A stretch of 64,000 nucleotides of DNA from Microthrixaceae bacterium (GCA_020027475.1 JAHRAZ010000051.1:1-64000); one strand, 5' to 3'. Positions 17,754-27,302 are shown, numbered from the stretch's first letter. Numbers and translations: made by a program. Notes: generated from the letters alone by a model not told the origin.

Positions 17754-17775
17754 GTTCACCTTGCGTTCACCTTGG
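17754..17775 (+). promoter_or_regulatory. PHO box (PhoP/RegX3-type direct repeats)
   Basis: Two 11-bp direct-repeat units in tandem, GTTCACCTTGC then GTTCACCTTGG, match the actinobacterial PHO-box pattern (GTTCACC with 11-bp spacing). They lie 89 bp upstream of the pstS start. The RegX3/PhoP-type regulator encoded at 24804-25532 is the natural candidate to bind here under phosphate limitation. Confidence 0.82.
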
Positions 17776-17863
17776 CGCTGTTGGGTGTCCACCCGGCTTG
17801 CCTACCTTGTGCACTGTCAGTTTGGACAACCGAGATGCGGTTGGGAACGACAGGGAGACACAG

Positions 17864-18943
17864 ATGAGATTCGGTTCTCGAATGCGATGGATGGCGGTAC
17901 CGGTTGCGGCAACCCTTGCGCTGATTGGGTGCAGTAGCTCCGACGACAGCTCCGATGATGATTCGGCACCGGCTGCGAGCGACGAGGCGATCTCCTCACT
18001 GAGCAAGAAGCTCACGGGCGGCGGTGCGAGCTTCCCGGATGCCTTCTACCAAGCGGTGAACGCGGACTTCAATGAGGTTCACGGTTCAGAGATCGTGACC
18101 TACGCGAAGAGTGGTTCCAGCGATGGCCGTAATCAGCTGGCCGAGCAGACTGTTGACTACGCCGGCTCCGACTCACTTCCCAAGGATGATGAAACCTTTG
18201 CCGGCGACATCCTTTTCTTCCCGACCGTGGCAGCACCGATCACGGTTGCCTACACCCTCGATGGCGTTGATTCCCTCAACCTCACTCCCGACGTGATCGC
18301 CGGAATCTTCCAGGCGGAGATCACCTCCTGGGATGACCCGGCCATTGCCGAAACCAATCCTGACGTCACTCTGCCCGCACAGGCAATCACAGTGGTTCAC
18401 CGTTCGGATGGCTCTGGCACCACCAAGAACTTCACCAAGTACCTCGAAGATTCAGCACGCTATGTCTGGACCCTCGGAGTGGGCGACACAGTTGAGTGGC
18501 CAACGAGCACACAGGGTGCCGAGAAGAACTCCGGTGTCGCCGAGTTGGTTTCCCAGACCCAGGGTGCGGTCGGATATGTCGACCTTGCAGATGCGGTGAA
18601 GTCAGGACTGTCCTTGAGCAGCGTGGAGAACCTCAGCGGAGAGTTCGTCGCACCATCGGTTGATGGTGTTCAGGCTGCGCTCGACGGTGCGGAGCTCGCC
18701 GATGACCTTACTTACAATCCGCTCAACAGCCCCGGCGAAGGCGCCTATCCGATCACGGCTCCGACCTGGATCCTCACCTACACCACCTACGACGATGAGT
18801 CTCTGGTGGAGTCCCTGAAGGTCTACCTCGACTATGTCCTGACCACCGGCCAGGACGAGGCAGCATCATCGGGCTACGTTGGAATCCCTGAATCGTTCCA
18901 GACCAAGGCTGTCGCTCAGATCGACGAGATCACCAGCGGATGA
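17864..18943 (+). CDS. pstS: Phosphate-binding lipoprotein PstS
   Basis: 359 aa from ATG 17864 with AGGGAG upstream. A lipoprotein signal ends in LIGC, followed by a Ser/Asp linker. The mature protein has the PstS hallmarks TGGGASFPDAFY, YAKSGSSDGR and HRSDGSGTTKNF, which bind phosphate. It delivers phosphate to the PstC/PstA channel. First gene of pstSCAB-phoU and directly downstream of the PHO box. A strong hairpin follows the gene. Confidence 0.96.
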   Translation: MRFGSRMRWMAVPVAATLALIGCSSSDDSSDDDSAPAASDEAISSLSKKLTGGGASFPDAFYQAVNADFNEVHGSEIVTYAKSGSSDGRNQLAEQTVDYAGSDSLPKDDETFAGDILFFPTVAAPITVAYTLDGVDSLNLTPDVIAGIFQAEITSWDDPAIAETNPDVTLPAQAITVVHRSDGSGTTKNFTKYLEDSARYVWTLGVGDTVEWPTSTQGAEKNSGVAELVSQTQGAVGYVDLADAVKSGLSLSSVENLSGEFVAPSVDGVQAALDGAELADDLTYNPLNSPGEGAYPITAPTWILTYTTYDDESLVESLKVYLDYVLTTGQDEAASSGYVGIPESFQTKAVAQIDEITSG

Positions 18944-18974
18944 CTTGGGGCGATTCAACGGTTCGTTCGGGATT

Positions 18975-19005
18975 CGGTCTCGCGGGGTTGAACCCCGCGA
19001 GACCG
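18975..19005. terminator. Intra-operon hairpin between pstS and pstC
   Basis: A near-perfect inverted repeat (CGGTCTCGCGGGGTT and complement) of 14-15 bp with a minimal loop and no U-run. Located between pstS and pstC, it may stabilise the pstS message or partly terminate transcription, keeping the binding protein more abundant than the permease. Confidence 0.7.
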
Positions 19006-19064
19006 TCCCGCGCCGGCCCTGATTGGCCCTTGTCTCGCGGGTTCTGCCCCATGGGTTCAGTTTC

Positions 19065-20021
19065 ATGAGTTCAGCCGACCTCACACCGCTCACCGAGAAG
19101 GGCAGAGGTGCAACTGCCGACAAAACGTTCAGAGTTGTGACCCTGCTCAGTGGGCTCGCTGTCCTCATCATTCTGGCGGCAATCGCGATTTCAACTTCGG
19201 TATCTGCCTGGCCGGCGGTGCAGGACCAAGGGCTGTACTACTTCTTCGGCACCGAGTGGGCGCCCTCTGCGGGCAAGTACGGAATTGTTCCGCTCGCGTT
19301 CGGCACGGTCCTCGTCTCGCTGATAGCCGTGTTCATTTCGGTTCCGCTGAGTCTTGGCATAGCCCTGTTCACAACCGAAGTTGCACCGAACCGGTTGCGT
19401 CGACCGGTGGTCACCGTGATCGATCTGATGGCAGCCGTTCCTTCAGTGGTTTTCGGCATCTGGGCGTTCTACAACCTGTTGCCCGGATTCCAGAGCGTGT
19501 TCAACTCGATCGCCGACGCGGTGTCGGGTATCCCGATACTGAACTCGATCTTCGGACCCAGCTCCGGATCCGCCTACATGAGTGCAGGGATAATCCTTGC
19601 CCTGATGATCACGCCGATCATCACCTCGGTTGCCCGAGAGGTGTTCAGGACGGTGCCGGTCAATGACAAGAGTGGGGCGCTTGCCCTTGGCGCCACCAGG
19701 TGGGAGATGATCAAAGGTGTTGTGTTCCCCCACAGTTTTGGTGGTTTGACCGGAGCCGTGATGCTCGGGTTCGGGCGCGCACTCGGTGAGACCGTGGCGG
19801 TGGCCCTGATCATCGGGGCCGTCCCGAACATCACAACGAACTTGTTCGCCAAGGGTGAGACGATGCCTGCGCAGATCTTCAGACAGCTCTCCGAGGCCAG
19901 CTCCATCTTCCGGGCCGCACTCATCGGCCTTGGAGTTTGTTTGTTCATCATCACGATCCTTGTGAACATCAGCGCCCGCCGGATAGTTGCCGTGGTGGAT
20001 CGGAGGGTCAAGGGTGACTGA
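19065..20021 (+). CDS. pstC: Phosphate ABC transporter permease PstC
   Basis: 318 aa from ATG 19065. Six predicted membrane helices, with the binding-protein-dependent permease EAA-like loop around GALALGATRWEMIKGVVFP. PSVVFGIWAF is typical of the Pst permeases. It pairs with PstA to form the channel. The last 8 bp overlap pstA, indicating translational coupling. Confidence 0.95.
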   Translation: MSSADLTPLTEKGRGATADKTFRVVTLLSGLAVLIILAAIAISTSVSAWPAVQDQGLYYFFGTEWAPSAGKYGIVPLAFGTVLVSLIAVFISVPLSLGIALFTTEVAPNRLRRPVVTVIDLMAAVPSVVFGIWAFYNLLPGFQSVFNSIADAVSGIPILNSIFGPSSGSAYMSAGIILALMITPIITSVAREVFRTVPVNDKSGALALGATRWEMIKGVVFPHSFGGLTGAVMLGFGRALGETVAVALIIGAVPNITTNLFAKGETMPAQIFRQLSEASSIFRAALIGLGVCLFIITILVNISARRIVAVVDRRVKGD

Positions 20022-21015
20022 TCTGAAAACGGCCCCTGCAGCACCATCGCGTTCCGAGACCTTCGAGGCGCTCACCGGCGGCACCGGCTCCTCATTGAGC
20101 GGAGGGCGCCGATTCAAGGATGGTTTCTCAACCGTCATGTTCGCAATGAGCCTCGTGCTGGTGACGGTTCCGTTGCTCTGGATGTTCTGGGATGTGCTGC
20201 GCCAGGGTCTTGAGCCGGTGCTCAACCTCGACTGGTGGACCGAGCCGATTCCGGGCGATGTGGTCCGTAGCGACCTCGCCGGCAACGCAGACCTGAGTGA
20301 CCTCGGATTCGACACCGGCGAGACGGTGGATCCTGATTCGGTGGCCCTCGGCATGCAGCCCGCAATCGTTGGAACGATACTCACGGTCCTGGGTGCCTCG
20401 TTTCTCGCGATACCGATCGGCATTCTCGGTGCGGTGTACCTCAACGAATACGGCAAGTCGGGTCGCCTCGCGAGCCTCATCCGCTTCATGTCCGACGTGA
20501 TGACCGGTGTTCCCTCGGTGATCATGGGCGTGTTCATCTACACCGTCTGGGTGATTCCCAACGGAGTTTCGGGCAGATCAGCCTGGGCTGCCAGCCTCGC
20601 GTTGGCGTGTTTGATGCTGCCGATCGTGGTTCGGGCCACCGAGGAGATGCTGAGGCTCGTGCCGGACTCCCTGCGTGAGGCCTCTGCTGCGCTTGGCACG
20701 CGAACCTGGAAGACCACAATCACGGTGACCATCCCTGCGGCGATGGCCGGGATCGTGTCCGGATCACTCCTCGCTGTTGCCCGCGCAGCCGGAGAGACAG
20801 CACCAGTGCTGTTCGTGATCGGTTTCACCACTGCCACCAACTGGAGCTTCCAGGGAGGCAACACCACCCTCTCCGCGCAGATCTATTCGCAACAACAAAA
20901 CGGCGGTCCGCTGGCCACACAACTTGCGTGGGGTGCAGCCGTCACCCTGATCGGAATTGTGCTTGTAACTACCCTCGTCGCTCGCTGGATAGCGAAGCGA
21001 TACACGATCGACTGA
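20014..21015 (+). CDS. pstA: Phosphate ABC transporter permease PstA
   Basis: 333 aa from GTG 20014, inside the end of pstC. Membrane helices begin near residue 35 and the EAA-like loop is REASAALGTRTWKTTITVTIP. GVPSVIMGVFIY parallels the PstC motif. A 60-residue loop after the first helix is longer than in E. coli PstA, as is usual in actinobacteria. Partner of PstC. Confidence 0.95.
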   Translation: MTDLKTAPAAPSRSETFEALTGGTGSSLSGGRRFKDGFSTVMFAMSLVLVTVPLLWMFWDVLRQGLEPVLNLDWWTEPIPGDVVRSDLAGNADLSDLGFDTGETVDPDSVALGMQPAIVGTILTVLGASFLAIPIGILGAVYLNEYGKSGRLASLIRFMSDVMTGVPSVIMGVFIYTVWVIPNGVSGRSAWAASLALACLMLPIVVRATEEMLRLVPDSLREASAALGTRTWKTTITVTIPAAMAGIVSGSLLAVARAAGETAPVLFVIGFTTATNWSFQGGNTTLSAQIYSQQQNGGPLATQLAWGAAVTLIGIVLVTTLVARWIAKRYTID

Positions 21016-21059
21016 GTGGACTCGATGAACCATGCAGCTAACACGAAACAGGATTGGCG

Positions 21060-21971
21060 ATGATGACTGATTCGCAAGGACGTACCCTTGCATCGATGAG
21101 TTTCCCCGACTCCGCGCGCAGAGCGACGGCGCCCACACCACAGGAACCAATTGCCCAGGAGTTGGATCCCGCCGAGGCAAACCCGCCCGTTGAGGTGTTC
21201 AACGTTCGAGACCTCGAGGTGTTCTATGGCGACTTCAATGCGGTCAAGGGAGTGTCCCTTGACATTTTTCAACACCAGATCACCGCGTTCATCGGGCCGT
21301 CGGGCTGCGGCAAAACCACGGTGTTGCGTTGCTTCGATCGCATGAATGACCTGATCGACGGGTGTCGGGTGAAGGGGGATCTGCTGTATCACGGCGTGGA
21401 CATCTACGGCTCCAAGGTGAACCCGGTGGAGGTGCGTCGGCGTATTGGAATGGTTTTCCAGAAGCCGAACCCGTTCCCGAAGTCAATCTTCGAAAACGTC
21501 GCTTATGGGCCGAAGGTTGCGGGAACCCGCAAGAAGGCAGATCTTTCCGAGATCGTGGAGCGTTCACTGCGCAGGGCCGCCCTGTGGGATGAGGTCAAGG
21601 ATCGGCTCGGCTCGTCAGCGCTGGGACTCTCCGGCGGTCAGCAGCAAAGACTCTGCATTGCCCGGGCCCTTGCGGTGGATCCCGAGGTCATCTTGATGGA
21701 CGAACCCTGCTCGGCCCTCGATCCGATCGCCACTGCGCGCATCGAAGACCTCATGGTTGAGCTAAAGGAGCAGTACACCCTTGTGATCGTGACCCACAAC
21801 ATGCAACAGGCTGCACGGGTCAGTGACATGACCGCCTTCTTCACCACTGACGTAACCTCTGAGTCAGATCGACGAACCGGTCTCCTGGTGGAGGTCAACC
21901 CGACTACCAAAATCTTCTCCACTCCCGACGATGAGCGAACCGAGAATTACATTACCGGCCGATTCGGGTAA
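21060..21971 (+). CDS. pstB: Phosphate ABC transporter ATPase PstB
   Basis: 303 aa from ATG 21060 (AGGA upstream; ATG 21063 is also possible). Walker [11 protein letters not shown]-loop VFQKPNPFP, signature [10 protein letters not shown] and Walker B VILMDEP are all intact. The [13 protein letters not shown] stretch is PstB-specific. It energises phosphate import and, with PhoU, signals phosphate status. The N-terminal 45 residues before the ABC domain are an extra, low-complexity extension. Confidence 0.96.
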   Translation: MMTDSQGRTLASMSFPDSARRATAPTPQEPIAQELDPAEANPPVEVFNVRDLEVFYGDFNAVKGVSLDIFQHQITAFIGPSGCGKTTVLRCFDRMNDLIDGCRVKGDLLYHGVDIYGSKVNPVEVRRRIGMVFQKPNPFPKSIFENVAYGPKVAGTRKKADLSEIVERSLRRAALWDEVKDRLGSSALGLSGGQQQRLCIARALAVDPEVILMDEPCSALDPIATARIEDLMVELKEQYTLVIVTHNMQQAARVSDMTAFFTTDVTSESDRRTGLLVEVNPTTKIFSTPDDERTENYITGRFG

Positions 21972-22007
21972 GTCCTTCGAGGGCCACCGAGCAGAATGGG
22001 GAATCAC

Positions 22008-22790
22008 ATGGGTGAACTCCGACGCGAGTACCACGAGGAACTGGATGAGCTGCGCAGCGGCATCGTTCGTCTCGGTGCCATGACAGCGGAGACAATCGGC
22101 AAGGGCACAGCCATCCTGTTGGACCGCGACATATCCGGTGCCCAGCGGATCATTGATGGCGATGCCGAAATCGATCGGGTGGCCCTGCGGTTGGAGGAGG
22201 GCACCACGCAGGTGCTGGAGTTGCAGGCGCCCATGGCCAGTGACCTTCGTTTCTTGTTGACCACCCTGCGGGTGATTGGGGAACTCGAGCGGTCCGCAGA
22301 CCTGATGGTGAACGTCAGCAAGGCATCGAGGCGCATCTATGACCTCGAGCTGCCACCGGAGCTACGCGGTCTCATCGAAAGCATGGGTATGGAGGCAACG
22401 TTCCTGACCCGGGCATCCATCGATGCCTATGTGGACGCAGACGAATCGTTGGGAGCCGCTCTCGACGATGTGGATGATCGTCTGGACGACCTTCATGTGA
22501 CCTTCATCGAAGCCATCTTCAGCTCACACCATTCGTCGGACTTGTCGCTTCAGGCGGCTGTTCAGCTGGCAATGATCGGGCGCTACTACGAGCGGATCGG
22601 TGATCACGCCGTCAATATCGGCGAACGTGTTCGCTACATGGTGAGTGGGTGGCTTCCGGAACAGAGTGGGGCAGCGGTCCTCACCATGCGGGAGGTCTCG
22701 GGGAACACCGACGAGTCCGAAGCGCCGGCCGCAATCACGGATACTCCGGTACCCGAAGGGTCATCTGGCCTGGGTTCTGAAGACAGCTGA
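22008..22790 (+). CDS. phoU: Phosphate signalling protein PhoU
   Basis: 260 aa from ATG 22008, preceded by GGGG; an in-frame ATG also lies 12 bp upstream. Two PhoU helical repeats carry acidic metal-binding motifs (ERSADLMVNV and ERIGDHAVNIGE). It links PstB activity to the sensor kinase, repressing the Pho response when phosphate is plentiful. The C-terminal 35 residues are an acidic, probably disordered tail. Confidence 0.94.
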   Translation: MGELRREYHEELDELRSGIVRLGAMTAETIGKGTAILLDRDISGAQRIIDGDAEIDRVALRLEEGTTQVLELQAPMASDLRFLLTTLRVIGELERSADLMVNVSKASRRIYDLELPPELRGLIESMGMEATFLTRASIDAYVDADESLGAALDDVDDRLDDLHVTFIEAIFSSHHSSDLSLQAAVQLAMIGRYYERIGDHAVNIGERVRYMVSGWLPEQSGAAVLTMREVSGNTDESEAPAAITDTPVPEGSSGLGSEDS

Positions 22791-22801
22791 GGCCACCAGA
22801 C

Positions 22802-23611
22802 GTGCGGGTACTGCTCACCAACGATGACGGACTGCACGCGCCCGGTCTGCGCGCATTGGCCGAATCGGCGGTGGCTGCCGGCCATGAGGTCCTTGCGGTT
22901 GCACCTGAGGGGGACTGGTCGGGCAGTAGTGCCGCCGTGGGCAATCTGGGTGCAGATACCGGAATCCGGTACCGCGAGATGCCTTTGGCCGGTCTGGAAT
23001 CTGTCCGTTCGGTGGAACTGGATGCCCCTCCGGCGCTCTGCGTGATAGCGACCTGCCTCGAGGTGTTCGGTCCCCGTCCGGACATGGTTCTCTCCGGTGT
23101 CAATCCGGGCCTCAACACCGGTAGGGCCACCATGCATTCGGGAACAGTCGGGGCCGCCCTCACTGCTGCAGGTTTCGGACTGTCATCGGTTGCGGTGAGC
23201 ATCGCCGGCCACGAATCGGAAGTAGTGAACTGGACCGTGGCAGCTGATCTGGCAGTGGCAGTTGGCGCTTGGCTCGCGAACGATGCCGGCGTTCACACGG
23301 TGAACCTGAGTGTTCCGGATCTCCCGGCCCGCGATCTTGCGGACCCCGTGGTTGCGCCCCTCGCAAGGTTCGGCAGCGTACGCACGCAGCTTCTGGAACG
23401 AACGGCCGACCGCATCCACCTCGGTTTTGTTCCCCTGACCGAGGATCTGGATCCCGGATCGGACACCCTGATGGTCGCAGACGGTCACGTGGTGCTCACT
23501 CCGCTGCAACGAGTTCAGGCTGCCGAGCTCGCCTCCATTGATTCTCTGCCCCCGGCCTTGGTGGAATGGATCGAGACGGCGGCTACCGAGCCGTCTGGCC
23601 CGGGGACCTGA
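22802..23611 (+). CDS. surE: 5'/3'-nucleotidase SurE
   Basis: 269 aa from GTG 22802, 11 bp after phoU. The SurE start LLTNDDGLHAPGL carries the paired metal-binding Asp residues. GDWSGSSAA supplies the Ser ligand and SGVNPGLNTG the Asn ligand. SurE dephosphorylates nucleoside monophosphates and short polyphosphates, which fits a phosphate-scavenging operon. Confidence 0.93.
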   Translation: MRVLLTNDDGLHAPGLRALAESAVAAGHEVLAVAPEGDWSGSSAAVGNLGADTGIRYREMPLAGLESVRSVELDAPPALCVIATCLEVFGPRPDMVLSGVNPGLNTGRATMHSGTVGAALTAAGFGLSSVAVSIAGHESEVVNWTVAADLAVAVGAWLANDAGVHTVNLSVPDLPARDLADPVVAPLARFGSVRTQLLERTADRIHLGFVPLTEDLDPGSDTLMVADGHVVLTPLQRVQAAELASIDSLPPALVEWIETAATEPSGPGT

Positions 23612-23616
23612 ACGGC

Positions 23617-24807
23617 ATGGAGATGTTCCTGATTCTGTTGGGCATCGCAGCCGGCGGTGTTGCCACGTATGTGTACATGAGTGCCCGAACCCGCCAGAGG
23701 CCGGCCCAGCAGCAGAGTCCCGACGAACAACAGGTCCCCGCCCCGAAACCACCGGGGCCGGAATCACCACGAAGCCTGCGTGATCCGTTGACTGACGCCC
23801 TGGAACTGATCGACCACGGTGTAGTGGTGGTGGATGGTCGGGGCGTGGAGATATTCCGCAATTCCGCTGCGGTTGATGTGGCCGAAGCTCGTGATGGCCG
23901 ATCCCTTGTGGAGAGTCGGATTCAGGAGCTGGTGGTGGAGGCTCTCGACGGACGGACCAAACGCAGCACGGTGGAGTTGTTTGGCCCGCCGGCAAGGTTC
24001 TTCGAGGTTTCGGCGTTTCCGGTGAGGATCGGCTCAGGCAATGGGGCTCTCGCCATGATCGAGGACCGCACCGAATTTCGTCGTACCGAGACGACTCGAC
24101 GGGATTTCGTTGCCAACATTTCCCATGAACTGAAGAGTCCGATCGGGGCTCTGGGTCTCTTGGCTGAGACTCTCGTGGATGAGGAAGATCCTGAGCTTCG
24201 CCGGCGACTGGCCGGCCGCATGGTGTCTGAAACGTCCCGGGCGGCCAGCACGATTGATGACCTTCTCGAGCTCAGTCGGATCGAGTTTGGCGAAGACGCC
24301 AAGTTCGAAGACCAGGAAGTGGCTGCGGTGGTGGCCGAAGCCGTCGGTCGAATCGAGCACGCCGCTGATCAAGCAGGTGTGGGCGTGATTGTGACGGGTG
24401 AGAGCGGTCTGCTCATCAATGGCGACCGCCGGCAGTTGACATCTGCGATCTACAACCTCCTTGAAAACTCCGTGAAGTACTCCGAAAGCGGTTCATGTGT
24501 CGAGGTGGGATTCGACCATGATTCGAATCGACGTGTCGTTGAGATCGTCGTGGCCGACCAAGGTGTTGGAATACCCAGACGTGACCTGGATCGGGTGTTC
24601 GAACGTTTCTACCGTGTCGACCCGGCAAGGTCGCGAAACACCGGCGGCACGGGCCTGGGACTCGCCATCGTTCGCCACGTTGCGGCCAATCACGGAGGCA
24701 AGGTTTCTGCTTCTTCGGTGGAAGGTCAGGGGAGCCGGTTCGTGCTGGACTTGCCCATGCGGGTGACTCCATCTGCTGACATGTCGGATACCGGTGGCGC
24801 CCAATGA
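23617..24807 (+). CDS. senX3: Phosphate sensor histidine kinase (SenX3/PhoR type)
   Basis: 396 aa from ATG 23617, just after surE. One N-terminal membrane helix is followed by a Pro/Gln linker, a PAS-like sensor region, the HisKA phospho-acceptor (ANISHELKSPIGAL) and an HATPase domain (N-box NLLENSVKYSESG, G-boxes ADQGVGIP and GGTGLGLAIVRH). Single-helix SenX3-type kinases sense phosphate through PstB/PhoU rather than an external ligand. It overlaps the regulator gene by 4 bp (ATGA). Confidence 0.9.
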   Translation: MEMFLILLGIAAGGVATYVYMSARTRQRPAQQQSPDEQQVPAPKPPGPESPRSLRDPLTDALELIDHGVVVVDGRGVEIFRNSAAVDVAEARDGRSLVESRIQELVVEALDGRTKRSTVELFGPPARFFEVSAFPVRIGSGNGALAMIEDRTEFRRTETTRRDFVANISHELKSPIGALGLLAETLVDEEDPELRRRLAGRMVSETSRAASTIDDLLELSRIEFGEDAKFEDQEVAAVVAEAVGRIEHAADQAGVGVIVTGESGLLINGDRRQLTSAIYNLLENSVKYSESGSCVEVGFDHDSNRRVVEIVVADQGVGIPRRDLDRVFERFYRVDPARSRNTGGTGLGLAIVRHVAANHGGKVSASSVEGQGSRFVLDLPMRVTPSADMSDTGGAQ

Positions 24808-25532
24808 CGGCCGGTCAAACGAACCCGAAGCCGCTGGTGCTGATCGTCGAGGACGAGCCGTCATTTGTTGACGCCCTGACCGTGGGACTGTCCCGTGAGG
24901 GTTTCCGGGTGGAGTCGGCACCCGATGGAGTGGAGGGTCTCGATCGTTTTCGCGACACAAATCCCGACATCGTCCTGTTGGACGTGATGCTGCCCAGGCT
25001 TTCAGGCATCGACGTTTGTCGGGAGATCCGCAAGGAGAGTTCAGTTCCGATCATCATGGTCACGGCTCGTTCCGAAGAGATCGACACGGTGGTCGGCCTG
25101 GAGGTCGGAGCAGACGACTACGTCTCGAAACCGTACCGACTCAGGGAATTGGTTGCCCGCATGCGCGCCGTCCTTCGTCGGGGGACGCGGGCCGTGGATG
25201 CTTCAGACGATCGGCCCGACGAGATTGTCTTCGTGGACGGCAACCTGGAGCTGGACGTCGATCGCCACGAGGTGACCCTTGGCGGGAGCGCAGTTGGTGT
25301 TCCGCTGAAGGAGTTCGAGTTGCTGGCCCTGTTTCTCGAACACGCAGGAAACGTGCTCACTCGTTCAACACTCATCGACCGGGTCTGGGGCCACGACTAC
25401 GTGGGCGACACCAAGACCCTCGACGTTCACGTGAAACGTCTGCGTGGCCGAATCGAGGAGAACCCGTCGAGTCCGACGAGAATCGTGACCGTGCGCGGGT
25501 TGGGTTACAAGTTTGTGCCCTCTGACGTTTGA
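24804..25532 (+). CDS. regX3: OmpR-family response regulator (RegX3/PhoP type)
   Basis: 242 aa from ATG 24804, coupled to the kinase. The receiver has the acidic pair in VEDEPS, phospho-acceptor Asp in LLDVMLPRLSG and Lys in SKPYRLRELVAR. The winged-helix DNA-binding domain contains LKEFELLALFLEH and TRIVTVRGLGYKF. It probably binds the PHO box upstream of pstS, closing a regulatory loop within one operon. Confidence 0.92.
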   Translation: MTAGQTNPKPLVLIVEDEPSFVDALTVGLSREGFRVESAPDGVEGLDRFRDTNPDIVLLDVMLPRLSGIDVCREIRKESSVPIIMVTARSEEIDTVVGLEVGADDYVSKPYRLRELVARMRAVLRRGTRAVDASDDRPDEIVFVDGNLELDVDRHEVTLGGSAVGVPLKEFELLALFLEHAGNVLTRSTLIDRVWGHDYVGDTKTLDVHVKRLRGRIEENPSSPTRIVTVRGLGYKFVPSDV

Positions 25533-25603
25533 TGAACCGGGTCCTGTGACCGGTCGCCCGCCCGGAGGGGTTCGGTGTCCGATCCGCCTCCTACCATGAA
25601 CTT

Positions 25604-27076
25604 GTGAGCCCGCCCCGCAGACCTTGGCGCAACCAGACGGTTTGGCCCATAGATGCCCGCTCACCCTTCGGGCGATTGGCTGTTACTCACGTGTTCGGGG
25701 TTGGTGGCGATGCACTGGTGGCCATTGCCCTCGCCGGTTCGTTGTTCTTCTCGGTTGATCCGGCCGGGGCCAGATGGCGGATCTTGCTCTATCTGATCTT
25801 CACCATGGCACCATTTGCGGTGGTCGGTCCGTTGATCGGTCCTGCGATGGATCGGGCCAAGGGCGGGCGTCGCGTGATGCTGATCGGCTCCACACTCGGG
25901 CGAGTTCTGGTGGCAGCCATGATGATTCCGGCCGTGGCTTCCGAGAGTCTCTGGTTGTTCCCGGAGGCCTTCCTGATGCTGATCCTGGCCAAGACGTATC
26001 AGGTCTCCAAGGCGGCAATCGTGCCCACCGTGACCAAAGGAGACAAGGAGCTGGTGGAAGCCAACTCCAAGCTCCAGCTGTTGTCCGGATTGGCGGGGTT
26101 CGCGGCCGGGTTGCCCGGCTTGATTGCGATGTTGATCGGACCCGGTTACACGATGGCTCTGGCCGTGATCGCCTTTTCCCTTGCCTCCGTGACGGCGTTT
26201 CGCGTGCCGTCGACCACTGTGGCCGAGGAACCTGCAGGTGCCGACGAAACCGCCGAACTACGCAGCGCAGCGGTTGTCACAGCTGGCTCAACAATGGGCG
26301 CTCTTCGAGCAATGGTGGGATTCGTCACGTTCATGACCGCGTTCGCCCTCAGGGGAGCCGGCCTCATCTCGAGGTCGGGTCAGGTGATGGGTCGATTGGC
26401 GGCGGGAGAGGTGGGTGGCACGGCCGAGCTGTCCGACCTCACGCCGCCGGGAACGCCACCCACCTGGCATTTCGGTGTAGTTGTGGCGGCCACCGTGGTG
26501 GCCGGCTTGGGAGGTGCAGCGTTGGCCCCGGCCCTTCGTCACCGGTTCGCCTTGGAGCGACTCCTGTTCGCTTCGGTGCTGGTGGCGGTTCTGGGCGGGG
26601 TGGGAGGATTCCTGTTCGGTGGTCTGTTCGGTCTTGTCCTGCTGGCGACCGGGATTGCCTCGGCCTCCACGGCCGGCAAGCAGGCCTTTGATGCCGTTGT
26701 GCAACGAGACGCTCCCGATGCCAACCGCGGCAGGACATTTGCCCGGTTCGAGTCCCGGTTCCAGGTGGCTTGGGTGGCCGGTGCAGTTGTCCCGGTGATA
26801 ATTCCGATGCCGATCCAACTCGGCGGACTCGTGGTGGCTTGTGTGTCGGCCGCTGCCGGCCTGCTCTATCTTGCCGGAATGCGCGCTGTTGAGAGAGGTG
26901 AGCATCCACCGAAACTACCCGGAGCAAAGGAGGTCGGTGGCAAGCTGAAGGGCCAACTGAAGAAGCGTCAGGGCGATCCGGGTAGCCGCCCGAAGAGGCG
27001 TCGGCCCCGCTCCGGTGACCGGCCAACGACCGAGCAACCCTGTGAGGATCCTGCAGATCCTGCCGACGAGGCCTGA
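25604..27076 (+). CDS. Major-facilitator-type membrane transporter
   Basis: 490 aa from GTG 25604. About twelve hydrophobic helices with MFS-like loops (GPAMDRAKGGRRVML between helices 2 and 3). A Lys/Arg-rich, probably disordered C-terminal tail of about 55 residues follows. The substrate cannot be deduced. It follows the phosphate two-component genes by 71 bp but has no obvious phosphate link. The stop codon is the first unit of a tandem array (next entry). Confidence 0.7.
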   Translation: MSPPRRPWRNQTVWPIDARSPFGRLAVTHVFGVGGDALVAIALAGSLFFSVDPAGARWRILLYLIFTMAPFAVVGPLIGPAMDRAKGGRRVMLIGSTLGRVLVAAMMIPAVASESLWLFPEAFLMLILAKTYQVSKAAIVPTVTKGDKELVEANSKLQLLSGLAGFAAGLPGLIAMLIGPGYTMALAVIAFSLASVTAFRVPSTTVAEEPAGADETAELRSAAVVTAGSTMGALRAMVGFVTFMTAFALRGAGLISRSGQVMGRLAAGEVGGTAELSDLTPPGTPPTWHFGVVVAATVVAGLGGAALAPALRHRFALERLLFASVLVAVLGGVGGFLFGGLFGLVLLATGIASASTAGKQAFDAVVQRDAPDANRGRTFARFESRFQVAWVAGAVVPVIIPMPIQLGGLVVACVSAAAGLLYLAGMRAVERGEHPPKLPGAKEVGGKLKGQLKKRQGDPGSRPKRRRPRSGDRPTTEQPCEDPADPADEA

Positions 27077-27182
27077 GCAACGGGTCTGAGCAACGGGGTC
27101 GGAGCGACGGGGTCGCAGCAACGGGGTCGCAGCAACGGGGTCCGAGCAACGGGGTCCGAGCAACGGGGTCGCAGCGGGGTCG
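27074..27182 (+). repeat. Tandem array of 13-15-bp units starting at a stop codon
   Basis: About seven or eight copies of a unit like GAGCAACGGGGTCC run directly from the MFS stop codon (TGAGCAACGGGTC is the first unit). Individual units differ by one or two bases. This is downstream, non-coding DNA. Confidence 0.88.
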
Positions 27183-27238
27183 TTCGGGCGGTCCCCCGCT
27201 TGGTTCCCGACCCGGTCCCGGTTCCCGGGCGCCAATGC

Positions 27239-27286
27239 TTCTGTGATGGTCAGGTCGCGCAAATGCGCGACCTGACCATCACAGAA
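27239..27286. repeat. 48-nt perfect palindrome, copy 3 (loop AAAT)
   Basis: Arms 27239-27260 and 27265-27286, identical to the other copies. The loop is AAAT, the same as in copy 4. It lies 162 bp after the MFS stop codon and precedes the DUF1254 cargo. Confidence 0.95.
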
Positions 27287-27302
27287 CGGTGAGAACGCGA
27301 AT

